Shown: positions 37,214 through 48,715, numbered from the stretch's first letter. The stretch: 64,000 bases of DNA from Alnus glutinosa (GCF_958979055.1 NC_084892.1:1306001-1370000), one strand, 5' to 3'. Program-made: numbers and translations. The notes: a model not told the origin generated them from the letters alone.

Positions 37214-38518
37214 TTGGCTTCAAATTTTCTCATGTTATTCGAGTGCCGAGCAACGGCTTCGACAATTAAGAAGATTAACTGGGATGCTTCTTTAAACAAA
37301 GACAAAAAGATTATGGGCATTGGGATTGTAATGAGGGGTGCTGCAGGTGAAGTTGTGGCGGCATTTTCGAAAGTTGCCCCCTATATCACTGATCCTCTTA
37401 TAGCTGAAACTGTGGCTGTCTGATTTGCTGCACAATTCGGTTGTAATGTGGGTTGTCAACAGGTAATTCTAGAAGGTGATTCCCTCGGTGTCATTTCAGA
37501 TTTGAAGAAGGCAGGCCCTAGTGGGAGTGTTTGCGGGCAATTAATCTCGGTTACTAGGACTCTCCTCTATAGTTTATACCTTTTTATTTTTAGGGATAAT
37601 TGCACAGTTGGTCCTTTTGGTACTGTTTAAAAAGTTCATGAGAGGTCCTTATGGTTAGTAATAATTACAAATCGATCCCTACATTCAAATTCCGTTAAAA
37701 ATTTTAACGGATTCCGTCAAATGCCACGTCAGCGCCACGTGTCGCCATCTTATTGGTAACACGTGAAGCTGACATTTCCATCTTAATAAAATAATATAAA
37801 TTTATTAAAAAATAAATAAAAATACTTATTTTTTAAAAAAAATTCAAAAAAAAAAACAAAAAAAGAAAAGAAAAAAGGTGGCAAGGGGGTGGCCCAGCCA
37901 ATGGGGGTGGCGCACGGCCACCCCTAGATCTTCTAAGGGTGGCCCAATGGCCACCCCCTACCATTGGGGGTGGCCGCGCGCCACCCCTATTGGCTGGAGG
38001 TGGCCCAATCACCCCTTTGCTGCCTTATTATTATTTTTTTTCTTTTTTTTTTTTTTGTTTTTTTTTTAATAAATTCATATTTTTATATTTTTTTTTATTA
38101 AGATGGACACGTGTCGCCATCTTATTGGCGACACGTGGTGCTGACGTGGCATTTGACGAAATCTGTTAAAAATTTTAACGGAATTTGACTGTAGAGATCG
38201 ATTTGTAATTATCACTAACCACAAGGACCTCCCATGAACTTTTTAAACCATAGGGAGTAAAAAATAATTATGGCATACCACAGGGACCAACGGTGCAATT
38301 ATCCCTTATTTTTAATCATGTTAAGAGAAATGCTAATAAGGCAGCTCATTGTCTGGTTAAATTTGCTTTTTCTCACTTGTTTGATAAAATCTGGATAGGG
38401 CCGGGTGTTTGTCCCTCGGTTATCCAACATATTGTAATGTCAGAGCAAACAACCATTTTTTGATGAAAGAAAGTTACTCTATTTCTCCATAAAAAAAAAA
38501 AAAGAAAAAAAAAAAAAG
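37214..38518 (+). pseudogene. 5'-truncated LINE 3' end with RNase H domain, interrupted by a MULE
   Basis: Conceptual pieces match the RNase H domain (RVT_3 type) found at the end of plant LINEs and LINE-derived genes. They include INWDASLNKDKKIMGIGIVM (first Asp), ITDPLIAETVAV (Glu), QQVILEGDSLGVISDL (second Asp) and, beyond the insertion, VKRNANKAAHCLVKFAFSHL (the conserved N-x2-AH region). A TGA follows the AETVAV block. A 713-bp Mutator-type element splits the domain between the Asp and the Asn/His blocks. The 3' end carries a poly(A)-rich tail (38491-38518). No reverse transcriptase lies upstream; the 5' side merges with the duplicated flank segment. Non-functional. Confidence 0.78.
37593..38305. 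mobile_element. Mutator-like MITE with ~200-bp inverted ends, 9-bp TSD
   Basis: TTATTTTTA is exactly repeated at 37584-37592 and 38306-38314. The left arm begins GGGATAATTGCACAGTTGGT and the right arm's complement begins GGGATAATTGCACCGTTGGT. Pairing continues through CCGTTAAAAATTTTAACGGA and ACGTGTCGCCATCTTATTGG on both sides. The centre is G+C-rich, with repeated GGTGGC and CCACCCC blocks of no protein meaning. It interrupts the LINE RNase H fragment, so it is younger than that insertion. Confidence 0.93.
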
Positions 38519-40019
38519 AGAGAGTAATCCAATGTATTAAGACTTTTGAGTTTAAATGATTTTCTCAGTATTATTTTATATATATATTTTTATAGTAAAT
38601 TTTTTTTACGTCGTTTTTGCCAGTAGATGTAAGCAATTTTTTTTTTTTTTTGAAGGGGCAGTAGGCTTGTTAGAGCACTATCAACAGTTTTTCTTTTTAT
38701 ATATATTTTTTAATTTAAGAAGCTAAACTATTTTTTACTTTCATATTTAAATGTACCTTAACAATAGCTTTCTTTATCTTTTTCTTATTCTATTTAAATT
38801 TAAATATTATTTCAAATAAATGCTAAAGGAATAAAAGAAGAAAGAAAAAGTTTTTTATATTAAAATAATGTTAAGAAAATCACTTTTACTTCTCTAGATC
38901 GAGAAATACTACAGGTACTAGAACTTTTACAAATGGAGACTTACAAACTGACGTGGAATCTGATGTGCCGTTTTCTCAATTAAAAAACTTAAGAGGCGTT
39001 TTCTTTCACGTAGTGTACAATTATTTTTTCTTTCTAAAAAGCTGAGTTCTTTCTCTCTCTCTCTCTCTCTCCAAACTCTTCATTTTCTAAGAACCAAATC
39101 CTCATTGCCCGCTATTTGAAAAATCTGTTTTTTGTCTTTTCAAATAGCAAATTTTTAAAAATGTAATTTCCAAACAATTCATTTTAACCCATTTAATTTA
39201 AAATTGCACTTTTTGTTTACAAAATCGCAATTTCAAACGCACCCTTAATTTAAGGAACAATAAAAAAATCTGATTCAATGGCTTTTTTCTTTTTTCTTTT
39301 TTTATGAGTTTTTTCTACATTTAAAGAAGAAAATGAAATGTAAGAAATATGCTGCTTGTACTTTTAAGTCAAACCACTTAAATTTTGATATTTTATGTAA
39401 TTGTTATATTTTCTGATTTATTAAGGATCCCTACAAGTATATATTGTCTCAACAAACAATCTAAGAAGTGTGGGAAGAACCAGATTGGATTTGGCGCTGC
39501 CTAGGAAAAGTGTATTCTTTCTCTCTCACTCGATTTCTAGTTTCATGCCGCTTGGTAGGGGTGGGCAAATTATTCGATTACCGCCTACCGACCGCCGCTG
39601 AAACGTCATCGACCGCCTACCGACTTATTTCGGTTCGGTAGTTAGTATAATTTTTTTTTTCCAAAAAGTCGGTTCGTTAGTTGGTAGATTTTTTTATTTT
39701 TTTCCCGCTTTTTTTATTATTATTTTTGAGTTGGGTTAAAAACGGATCGAAAAGCGAGTCAGGTAAAACCAGAATACAATTTTAATTTTAATTCAACACC
39801 CAAACAACATTTTCAAACATAATATAATATAATACAAAATAAAGCAACACCCAAACATACCCTTAGAGTTTGCAACGGCAAAGTAATAAATTTATAGGTT
39901 CAAAACAACACCATTTTTCTTTGTTAAAAAATAAAATATCACTAAACACTAAATGCTGACGTTTATTAATTCTATTTTTAAAACATAAAATAAAATCCAG
40001 AAAATCAGAATAATGTTAT
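38519..40019. other. Intergenic, AT-rich; possible hAT-like end near 39.56 kb
   Basis: No gene is seen. It contains a (CT)n tract near 39050, a copy of the AT-rich dispersed repeat (39100-39245), a fragment of the unit flank (39455-39545) and a segment beginning GGTAGGGGTGGGCAAAT with repeated ACCGCCTACCGAC motifs. The last resembles one end of hAT-like elements; its partner end was not found. Confidence 0.45.
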
Positions 40020-41147
40020 AAAACAAAACTAAATCCCTATTCCACCTTCACTTGTAGTTGAAAGTCAATCCAAACAGGTCGAAACCAAGTCGATAGACAA
40101 AATACAGGTAAAACACACACCCCTAAATTGGCCATTCGGAAACATTGATACGAGAGTTGGTTGAGATTATAACATTAACATTGTAAGATAATTATGAGAT
40201 AAAAATGTGATTTCTAACATTACGTACTCATATACAATAAGTAACCGCAAAGTATTTTTTGCCGGCTTCACCCACTTCTCCATTGTCAGCCCAATATGTC
40301 AAAGCTACGAAAACAAGTAGTTCGTGTATGTTGTACCTTTGAATTTATCTGCATGTTTCGTACAACTTCATTAGTTGAAATTGTCACATTTTTAGTTCTC
40401 CTTTGTATGGCTCTTCGTAGTCAAAGACATTGGTGATGCTAGTGAATATATGCATGCCCTCCAATTTCACAATATTTTTTTTAAAAATAAAAAATAAAAA
40501 AAAATACCCAAAGCATTACGAAAAGGGTGTGCATAACACACGGCAAATCTCACTCAATATATGCAAGCCCTCCAAATTCTTAAATGTTTCTTTAAGTAAT
40601 CCAAGTGACTCAACACAAGGATTGGCATGGTGTCAAGTTGTGGAGGAAATTCAAACCAGAAAGGAGCCTATGTTGAAACTCCATCAATGATTATCAGACA
40701 CTGCAGGCTTAGTCTTAAATAAACTAAGAAACATTCCTAGCTGAAGAAACTTCATTGAAAACCTTGTCGAAGATAAAAGGAAGCACATGAACCACTACTA
40801 TTATATATACATTTTTCTTTTCTATTTGCATATTGCAATTGACCCTTTTGGCATCACGTCTGAATAAGTTGTAAGGAAGACACTTTCACCGTATTCTCTA
40901 ACTACATATTATAGAGAGAAAAAAAAAAAAAAACAAAAGACGCATGTAGATTCCGTTACAGGGATAACTAACTTCAAAAAGTAACCATCAATGTTGCATC
41001 CCTGTTTATCCTGTAATCTGCCAGTGAACGGTCATCCTGCAATGCTACACCATCAAAGTATATTACCTTTGGGGGAGCTCGCAGTTTCTTCTCAATCTTA
41101 GTCTTCAAAATACGAATGACGGTACAGTTTGGTATAGTTTGCAAATA
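40020..41147. repeat. SCPL-promoter-like duplicate downstream of copy C
   Basis: The segment matches 26650-26975 (flank of copy A), 29105-30290 (flank of copy B) and, more weakly, the SCPL upstream region 48440-48680. Shared landmarks are TGGCCATTCGG, ATACAATAAGTAACCG, CAGCCCAATATGTCAAAGCT and AGTCAAAGACATTGGTGATG. It keeps the junction sequence TTATCTGCATGTTTCGTACA, which in copy A has been fused to coding sequence. No gene. Confidence 0.75.
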
Positions 41148-43375
41148 TCAGCTATCTGAATTATCAACGGAACGCCAAAGGGCCATATGGAGAGTGGAAT
41201 CCATCTGGACACCATAACTTGCTAGATCACAGCCGTTTTCAAGCTTTTTCCCATTGAAAAATAAAATGCACTCAAGATGATCAGGAAACCGCAGTCTACC
41301 AGAAAGCTTGTCCTTGACATCTTTGATGGTGTTACTTCGTTGAACAATAAAACTAATGGTCTTCCCACTCCATGACTTAACAAATATCGGGAACGAGGCA
41401 CGACACATCTCTAGGATGGTTTCTTCTTTTATGTCATAAGAAGCCAAAGTCCTCCAATCCTCAAGTTGCTTTCCAGAATAGATCAGATCCCAATCATTGT
41501 CCAGGACACCAGTCTGTTTCTGAAAAATCTTGTCCTTGACAACTTTGATGGTGTTAAATCGTCGTACATCAAGAGTAATGGTCTTCCCACCCCATGCCTT
41601 AACAAATATCTGAATCAAGGCAGGAAGCATCTCTAAGATGGCTTCTTCTTTTATGTCATAAGAAGCCAAAGTCCTCCAATTTCCAAGTTTCTTTCCTGCA
41701 TAGATCAGATGCCAATCATTGTCCCAGACACCAGGCTGTTTCTGAAAAATCTTGTCCTTGACATTTTTAATGGTGTTACATCGTTGTACATCAAGAGTAA
41801 TGGTCTTCCCACCCTGTACCTTAACAATTATCTGGATCAAGGCGGTAAGCATCTCTAAGATGGTTTCTTCTTTTATGTCATAAGAAGCCAAAGTCTTGCA
41901 ATCCTCAAGTTTCTTTCCTGCATAGACCAGATCCCAATCAATGTTGAGGACATCAGTCATGCTCCCAACTATTGCTTTGACATCACCAATAGTAAACAAA
42001 AATTTAACTTCAAGTTTCAACATCTCTCCAGCCACTGTTCTCACAAAAATTGGTAAGACATCTTTTGGATTGAAAACCAAATGAAAGATTGTTTCATTTG
42101 GAATATTGAGGGAGGATAGAATCCTTTCATCTTCAAGAACTTTTCCATTGTGGACAAGAGTGTACTGATCAGAATGAATACCCTCCTTGGTTTGAATGAT
42201 TAATTTGATATTTTGGATAGTGTCAGTAGACCTTGCTTCAATTTCAATGATTTCCTGATCCGAAAGTTTTTTGACATATAATCTAATTCCAAATACATTC
42301 TGAAGAACAAGGTCGACAGTGGAACCCTGCTGAATATCATAATCAACTAGCCTCCGATCATTCATCAGCCGATTACCAGCAAAAAAGAGATCCTGAAGAT
42401 TCTCAGAAATGCCTGCCTTCTCACTTAACAATGCTTTAAGATTGCTAATTGTCTCATGTCTTTTAACTTTTAAGGCTAATGTGGTTTCGATCTTCGTGTA
42501 TAAACATATCTGCGGCAAAAAGTAGTATAATTTCCTTGAGAGCAGTCAAAACTCGTTTAACAATAGCATACATTCTTGGACAAACAAAATAAACCACTTT
42601 GGCTTTAAGCAGGAAACACTTCGCACTATTCAATGAGAACAGAAATTTGACTGGAGAGCAGTAACACAAACAACTATGTAGTAGGCACCATATAAACTTA
42701 GGAAGCCAAACTAAGCTGCAGTTTATGGCATGTGTTACAAGCCATTATATGGAAAATGATATTTGATCGGTTCATATTACATATACAAAGAGAATAATTA
42801 CTTTTGTATATTCATATAATCTAGAAATGAGTACATGATAATATGATCAAGTAAGACGCTTAACCTCAAGTATGAGCATGTATCACAGACAAACCCAAGC
42901 AACATTTTATGCAAACAGGTGCAAACAGGTGCAAATGCAATAAAACAAATACCTAATACACACTGAGTGTAAGGTAATGATTCTATTTCCTTCCACTAAA
43001 TCTCTTCTTACAATTTAGTGTACGACCCACCGTTGAAATTGCTCTTTTAGCGGACTAATTGTCTTCCTAAAATGTGAGAGAAACGTTTAAAACAATTTTC
43101 TTCCATTTTTCCTTAATTTTACTCCCTTTTCGCACCCACCCAACACTTTACAGAGAAACAAAAATAAAACTATTTCGATTCATTTCTGTCAAAGAAAACA
43201 AAAATAAAATTGCTCCTCCGAGTCTCAAAAATCCAATCAGTTCAGGAATCACAAAAATGGAATGAAGACTGGATTTCAGACAAAAAAAAAAAGAAGATGA
43301 TAATATAGGGACCTCTTCGTCAGTGGAGTCCGAGGAGCTCGACGGGAAACTGGGATTGCGATTTGTCAGTGCCAT
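41148..43375 (-). CDS. Poly-ubiquitin-like protein, six UBL domains, copy C
   Basis: Exon 1 is 43375-43313 and exon 2 is 42509-41148, giving 474 residues. Exon 1 encodes the same 21 residues as in copy B. The layout is the same: domain 1 ICLYTKIETTLAL..., domain 2 IRLYVKKLSD..., domain 3 LPIFVRTVAGEM..., domains 4 and 5 starting IQIIVKVQGGKT and IQIFVKAWGGKT, and domain 6 FPIFVKSWSGKT. Most residues equal copy B, with changes spread over all domains, so both reading frames appear to have been kept open by selection. No domain ends in Gly-Gly; the C-terminus is VDNSDS. The ~800-bp intron is almost the same as in B. Known relatives are the divergent multi-UBL proteins annotated in plants as polyubiquitin-like; their role is not established. 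Confidence 0.87.
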
Positions 43376-43684
43376 AGCAACGCAAAGCAAAATTGGATAA
43401 CAAGAAAACCTGAAATGATTCAGATAAAATTTTGTATCTGATGGCGAACTCGACCCGTGCTCTACTATGTAGACTGGTTTTTTACTGGGAATCCGATCAA
43501 ATGTTTAGTACCACAACAATGTCGTGTAATGGTCACTTGTATTTCACCGCGGTGGGCTCCAAACCTTTTGTGTCTTCTTTTTAGTCTCTCCTCGGCTTCT
43601 TGGAGAAGTTTCTCGACCACTTTTCTTCTTTCACAGGGTTTGCCTCTTCTTTACTTCGAAGAGAAGTTTTGGTTGACGGACTAC

Positions 43685-45676
43685 TGTTATGGGATAAAAA
43701 ATCTTCCCAAATAATTGTTGATTTGTATCCGATAAGAGCATCTCCCGTAGGAGTGTTATTATAACCAAAAAGTTTTTATCTCTTTTTTTTTTCTATAGCA
43801 GAATAGTTATTTTAACTTTTTTTATAATTTTATGAACAGTAAATAGCTACTATTGGATATTTACTGTTCATCAATTATTTAATTTTTATTATATTTTCTC
43901 TTTCTCTCTTTCTCTCCCCCACTTCCCCATTTAGGATTCAACGAAGAAGGAAAGAGAAGAATCAGAGAAAATGAGATCTGAGAAAGGTGGGTCGACCGAG
44001 GAGAGGCGCCGATTTTTTCCGACGAGCAGAGGCGCCGATTTCCATTGAGCAAAGGCGCCGATTTTCCTGCGGGTCGTCGTCCAGCGGTTGAATAGTGATT
44101 TTTGGCGACTTCCAGCGGTTGAAAGGGGTTTTTCTGTGGATTTTTCCTTAGTTGGCCGATTGGGTGTGTTCCCTATAGTGGCGTTAGTAATTTCGGTTGT
44201 GTGCGTGTTGGCTGTGTTGTGAACATCCAGCCGTGTGTGTGTGTGAATCTCTTGTTGGATTTTAGACAAACCCATGAGATTTGTTGGGGACGATTTTGTA
44301 ATCCCTGTTTACCCGTGTCCCCTGATTTGTGAATTTGGGTTTGATCAATTATGGAGATAATTGGTGTTTGTTGTTATTTTGGCAGGAAGTTGATTGGGTG
44401 TAGAATTCTGGTGAACCCACCGGCGAGGAGGAGTGACTGTAGAGAGAGAAGAGGGAGGGAAAGAAAATAAAACAATAAAAAAATATTATTTAAAGAAAAT
44501 GAAGAGTGGAATATATATTATTGTTAGAGTGTTTTTAAAATAACCAGTAGTTAAAGTAGAGATTGATACTTTTTGAGTAGATACTTTAACTCCAACCGCT
44601 GGAGATGCTCTAAATCAATAGATTTAGATTATTTGATTATCATAAATTAAGGAATTTGTTAATCTTAATTTAAGGAATATATTTTTATTTGAAATTATTT
44701 AAATCACATGTAAAGCTCTATAAATAGAGCCTTGCACTCAGATCAAATATGAATGAAATATATAGCCTATAGGGCTTTAACGTCTGGATGGAAGTTATAA
44801 GCCGAACCACCTTGATATTTATATCTTTTCATTTATTTCCTTCATATCTTTATTTAATTATCAGTTTCAATATGATATTAGAGATATAGGCTAACACCAG
44901 TATTCGATCATGTGGATTTCAATTTTTATTTTTTTGTTTAGTTTGCTTCCCTTTATTCTCTTATCGTTTTGTCTCTGATTTTCACGTGGTATCAAAAAAT
45001 AAAATGAGATATGGGAGTTTATTTTATTTTTTAATATATTTTATTCTTGATAGTAATACTTATGTAGATCTTAAAGCAAGAAGAAAAAACCGAAGAAAAA
45101 AAACTCGGTTGGAGAAAAAAAAAAGGCCAAAAGGCAGGAGGCATTTTGTGTGGTTCAAGTAGCCCATTTTAAGCCCATAGTCGGCCCCATTCCCGTCACA
45201 GTCGCCTATGTTGAAATTTTGGTTAAAGTAAACGATGACGGTCAAAGTTGTCAAAGTCAAAGTTTCGGTTATAGCAACCGATGTTCCAATTCAAGCCATC
45301 GTAGCCATTCTTCAACCATTCAATGTTCAAGATCAACAATAACTAATAGATCGTTCATCTTGCGGGGTCTATTAAAGGATAGAAATCCTTTGAAATAATT
45401 ATTGATTTGCATCTCATAAATTAATGGATTTAGATGATTTGACTACCGCAAATTAAGGGATTTGTTAACACTAATCTAAGTGATATATTTGTATTTGAAA
45501 TTATTCAAATCACATGTAAAGCTCTATAAATAGAGCATTGTATTTAGATCAAATACGAAGGAAAGACGTAGCCTATAAGGCTTTAATGTGTGGATATAAG
45601 CCATAAACCGAACCACTTTAATCTCTGTATTTTTTATCTTTTCTTTTACCTCTTTATTTAATTATCAGTTTCTATA
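43685..45676 (+). mobile_element. Short non-autonomous LTR retroelement (TRIM-like), in C flank, with nested element
   Basis: Fossil at the same relative site as 34587-35463. The left LTR starts at 43685, the right LTR is 45370-45676 (about 307 bp), and ACTAC is repeated outside (43680-43684 and 45677-45681). Just after the left LTR, TGATATTAGAG (from 44873) resembles the TGGTATCAGAG primer-binding site for initiator tRNA-Met. The interior is about 500 bp with no gag or pol. Without the Harbinger element nested in its left LTR it measures about 1.1 kb. The two LTRs are visibly diverged, so it is old. Confidence 0.75.
43736..44610. mobile_element. Harbinger-type element nested in an LTR, TAA TSD
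   Basis: The left end GAGCATCTCCCGTAGGAGTG pairs with the right end, whose complement is GAGCATCTCCAGCGGTTGGAG. TAA is duplicated (43733-43735 and 44611-44613). The B copy of the same LTR reads straight through at this point (CTCATAAATCAATAG), a clean empty site. The 875-bp body has a G+C-rich patch with three spaced copies of GGCGCCGATTT (about 44006-44063) and no transposase. The reading frame across it has no recognisable domain. Confidence 0.88.
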
Positions 45677-45770
45677 ACTACCTCTTCATTTTGTACTTCA
45701 TCATTTTGATAGTGAATTTTATTCAATCGTCTATATCAGTGAATGTAAGCTTGTTAAGTTGAACCACTTA

Positions 45771-46693
45771 TGCTCCGTTTGTTTCGGCGTAAAATGATTT
45801 CGGCATTTTCCTGTGTTTGGTAGGGGCGAAAATAATAGTCAACCGGAAAATGATTTCTGTTTGACCAAAAATGCTTAGTAAATTTTGGAAAATGATTTAC
45901 GTATTTTAAAAGCGTAAATCATTTTCCGAAGATGCCAGACGCAGTTGATCTATTTTAAACGGCACAGTCGACCTTCACGTTCAAGCAACTGACCACCATT
46001 GAAATATTGCCGGAATCTGGCGACGGAATCCGGCCACCTTCGCCGGGATCCGGTCAGCCAGATTCCGGCGACCAATTTGACCGGAATCCGGCCATCTGGC
46101 CAGACCGGCCGGATTCCGATCATCTAACCGGATCTGGCCAGAAAGGCCGGATTCCGACCAGAGAGCCGGATTCCGTCCGGCTAGCCGGATCTGGCCAGAG
46201 AGGCCAGATCCCGGCCGGCCCTGGCCAGAGATGCCGGTTCCCGGCTGGCCCTGGCCAGAGAGGCCAGTTCCCGGCCGGCCCTGGCCAAACAGGCCGGTTC
46301 CCGGCCGGCTTTGGCCAGCTTGTCGGGATCCGGCCTCTCTAGCCAGATCCGACTATCCCAGATTCCGACGAAACTGTCCGGATTCCGGCCTTTATCTCGA
46401 ATTCTAGCTATATTAGCCGGAATCAGGTAAAAATTGTCAGAATCTTGTCGATCAGTGACCGAATCTCGTCATCGATGATTTTTATATTATTTTACATTAA
46501 TCTTTTTATGTTGTGAATAAAAATTGATTTTTATAAGTTAATATGATTAAATAAAAATATAAAAAAATATTTGCGATTTTCCGTACCCGCCAAACACCGG
46601 AAAATGCTTTCGACGGAAAATAGTTTCCTGAAAAATGACTTCCCTGAAACCATTTTACGACGGAAACCATTTTACGTCGAAACAAACGGAGCA
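45771..46693. mobile_element. Harbinger-type MITE with CCGG-rich core and 30-bp minisatellite
   Basis: The terminal repeats are TGCTCCGTTTGTTTCGGCGT on the left and its inverse ACGTCGAAACAAACGGAGCA on the right, with TTA outside each (45768-45770 and 46694-46696). It belongs to the same family as 32876-33467. The core (about 46005-46440) is very G+C-rich. Its centre (46213-46332) is four tandem 30-bp units of the form GGCCCTGGCCAGAG-AGGCC-GTTCCCGGCC. The apparent ten-residue protein repeat (GPGQ-R-FPA) simply reflects that period. Confidence 0.88.
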
Positions 46694-48700
46694 TTAAATA
46701 TTTTGATATGTTGTGTGTTTAGCCTTTAAAACGCAAATTAGCCTTTAAAATTTTGTGTTTAAAAAAAAAAACACATTTTTACTTGCGATCTGAAAAATTA
46801 GATTTTTTGCGTTTTCAAATTATAATTTTTAAAAACGCAATTTTCAAACAATTTATAATTTACGATTTAATTTAAAATTATATTTATTGTTTATAAAAAC
46901 GCATCTAAAGCTCTCTCATACTCGATTTTTATTCGCACCGCCTGAGATTGCGGGAGAGAGAGAGAGAGAGAGGCGCGCGCGCACGGTGAAACACATCAGG
47001 CCTATGGTATGGCCTTTTCAAAATACATGATCAGTAAATCATGGGCCAAAAGTATTGGGCCGAGGATTATTGAGCTTCGGTCAATGGGCCTGTATGTAGG
47101 CTTTGGAAAAAGCAAAAGGATCATTTAGAGCCGTCATTACAACTACGCTAAACAAGAATTGTTCAACAAACATTGACCAAGAAGCTAGTTAGTTTGTTAA
47201 AATAAAGACAAAAAAAACTAGTTAGCTCACCACTCTTCATCATAGTTCCCTTTCTATGCTTTCCGGACCGAATCAGGATTTTATTTTATTTTATTATTTT
47301 TTTTTAATCTTAAAGAGAAAAAGTATGAATGAGAGTCAGAATCTATTTTTAGCAGGGGCTAAGCGTAATTTTTAAGATTAAAAATACATATATATTTAAC
47401 TTAATAAAAAAAAAAATTAAAAACCAAGGAGGACATACCCCTTAATCTACACATGGTTTTGTCCTTGTAAGCTTCACATAAAAAGAATCATCTAAAAAGT
47501 GATTACATCTAAAAACACAAATTTTATTTTAATTATGATCTCAATGGGGTTGCAAAAAAGTCTAACATTTTGATTAATTAGAATCTGTTATATGTCTAAT
47601 CATCAAAATAAATATGAAAATAAATATCTTATAATCATATGTCAACCTCACATTTCTTGGTATCTCACAATTATTTCACTCAGTTGAGAAGGTAGCTAGT
47701 GTCAATAAATCCTTGATTTTTTTTTTTTATTTTTTTTATTTTTTTTATTATATATATATATATATATATATAACAATGGAAGATTGGCACGACTTCATCA
47801 GTAAGTTGGAATAGTTATGGAATAAAATTTTGATTTTTAGTATTACTCCTTCAAGGATTGTCTTGGCAAAGTTTAACATTTAACAATAATTGGGATGTGG
47901 GACTTGATAATAGAGCTTCCCATGTCAAATTTATGATAGAAGCGCTCAATCCTACTTAATTAGTTTAATCACTGGGCCACATTTAGAACACAAGGATTTT
48001 TTTTAACAAAAAAAAATAAAGATAAGGAAAATGTATAGAAAAATTACATCGACCTCAAAATATTTATTAAACAATTAAATCAACTATTTTTATTTATTTA
48101 TTTAAACTTTTGAAATAATTGATAATTTAATATAATTATCAGACTAAAAGTTTTAAGTTCCTTATAAATGACATATATACATACCGACATAAATTAGCTA
48201 GAAATTGGTTTGTAGTTAATTCATACAGACTAGTCTAATAAAGTAACGTGTTTTTAAAGCATCTGTTTTTTTTTTTTTTATTAATACAATTAAAAAAAAA
48301 TATGTTTTTTACATGCTAAAGAATTACATGTTACTTTATTAGATTGACTTATAAAAATTAACTACAAATCAATTTGTGGCTAGTTTATGTGTAACACAAA
48401 ATTTAGGTGTGGAAGCTCTCCAATATTTGTTTACATTATCATTTTTATATACAATCCGTAACCGCAAAGTCTTGCCCACTTCTCTTATTTCTCAACCGAT
48501 TAATGTCAAAGCTACGAAACCAACAAGTTTACGTATGCTTCCCCGTTGAATTCGTCTGCATGTTTCGTACACACCCTGATTCGTTGGATTTGTCACATTA
48601 GTTCCCATTTGTCTGTGTGCCTCTTCTCTTCTCAGTCAAAGGCAGATAGGCGATGCTTCTTATGCAATAGTGCCTCTGCTCTCTCTCTCTCTCTCGATCT
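46694..48700. other. Flank between unit C and the SCPL gene
   Basis: No gene. It holds an AT-rich dispersed repeat (46720-46920), a (GA)n(CG)n tract near 46955-46982, sequence duplicated from 28388-29010, and an (AT)n run near 47750. From about 48430 on it matches the segments found 3' of each ubiquitin-like gene, and it includes the likely SCPL promoter. Confidence 0.6.
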
Positions 48701-48703
48701 CTC

Positions 48704-48715
48704 TATATATATATT
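48704..48715 (+). promoter_or_regulatory. Possible TATA box of the SCPL gene
   Basis: An alternating TATATATATA stretch follows directly on a (CT)n tract and lies about 50 bp before the SCPL ATG. Position and context fit a plant core promoter with a short leader, but AT runs are common here. Confidence 0.35.

Noticed and set aside
37878-38169. Pro/Gly/Trp-rich open frames
   Set aside because: They are inside the Mutator-type MITE, arising from its GC-rich core and a poly(T) tract.
40955-40990. GTTACAGGGATAACTAACTT as an rRNA remnant
   Set aside because: The resemblance to a large-subunit rRNA motif covers fewer than 20 bases, and neighbouring sequence does not match.
43931-44275. 114-codon minus-strand frame
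   Set aside because: It is inside the Harbinger-type element at 43736-44610 and has no transposase or other known domain.
46007-46342. Repetitive GPGQ-type protein
   Set aside because: It reflects the 30-bp minisatellite in the Harbinger-type MITE core. There is no start context or conservation to support a gene.
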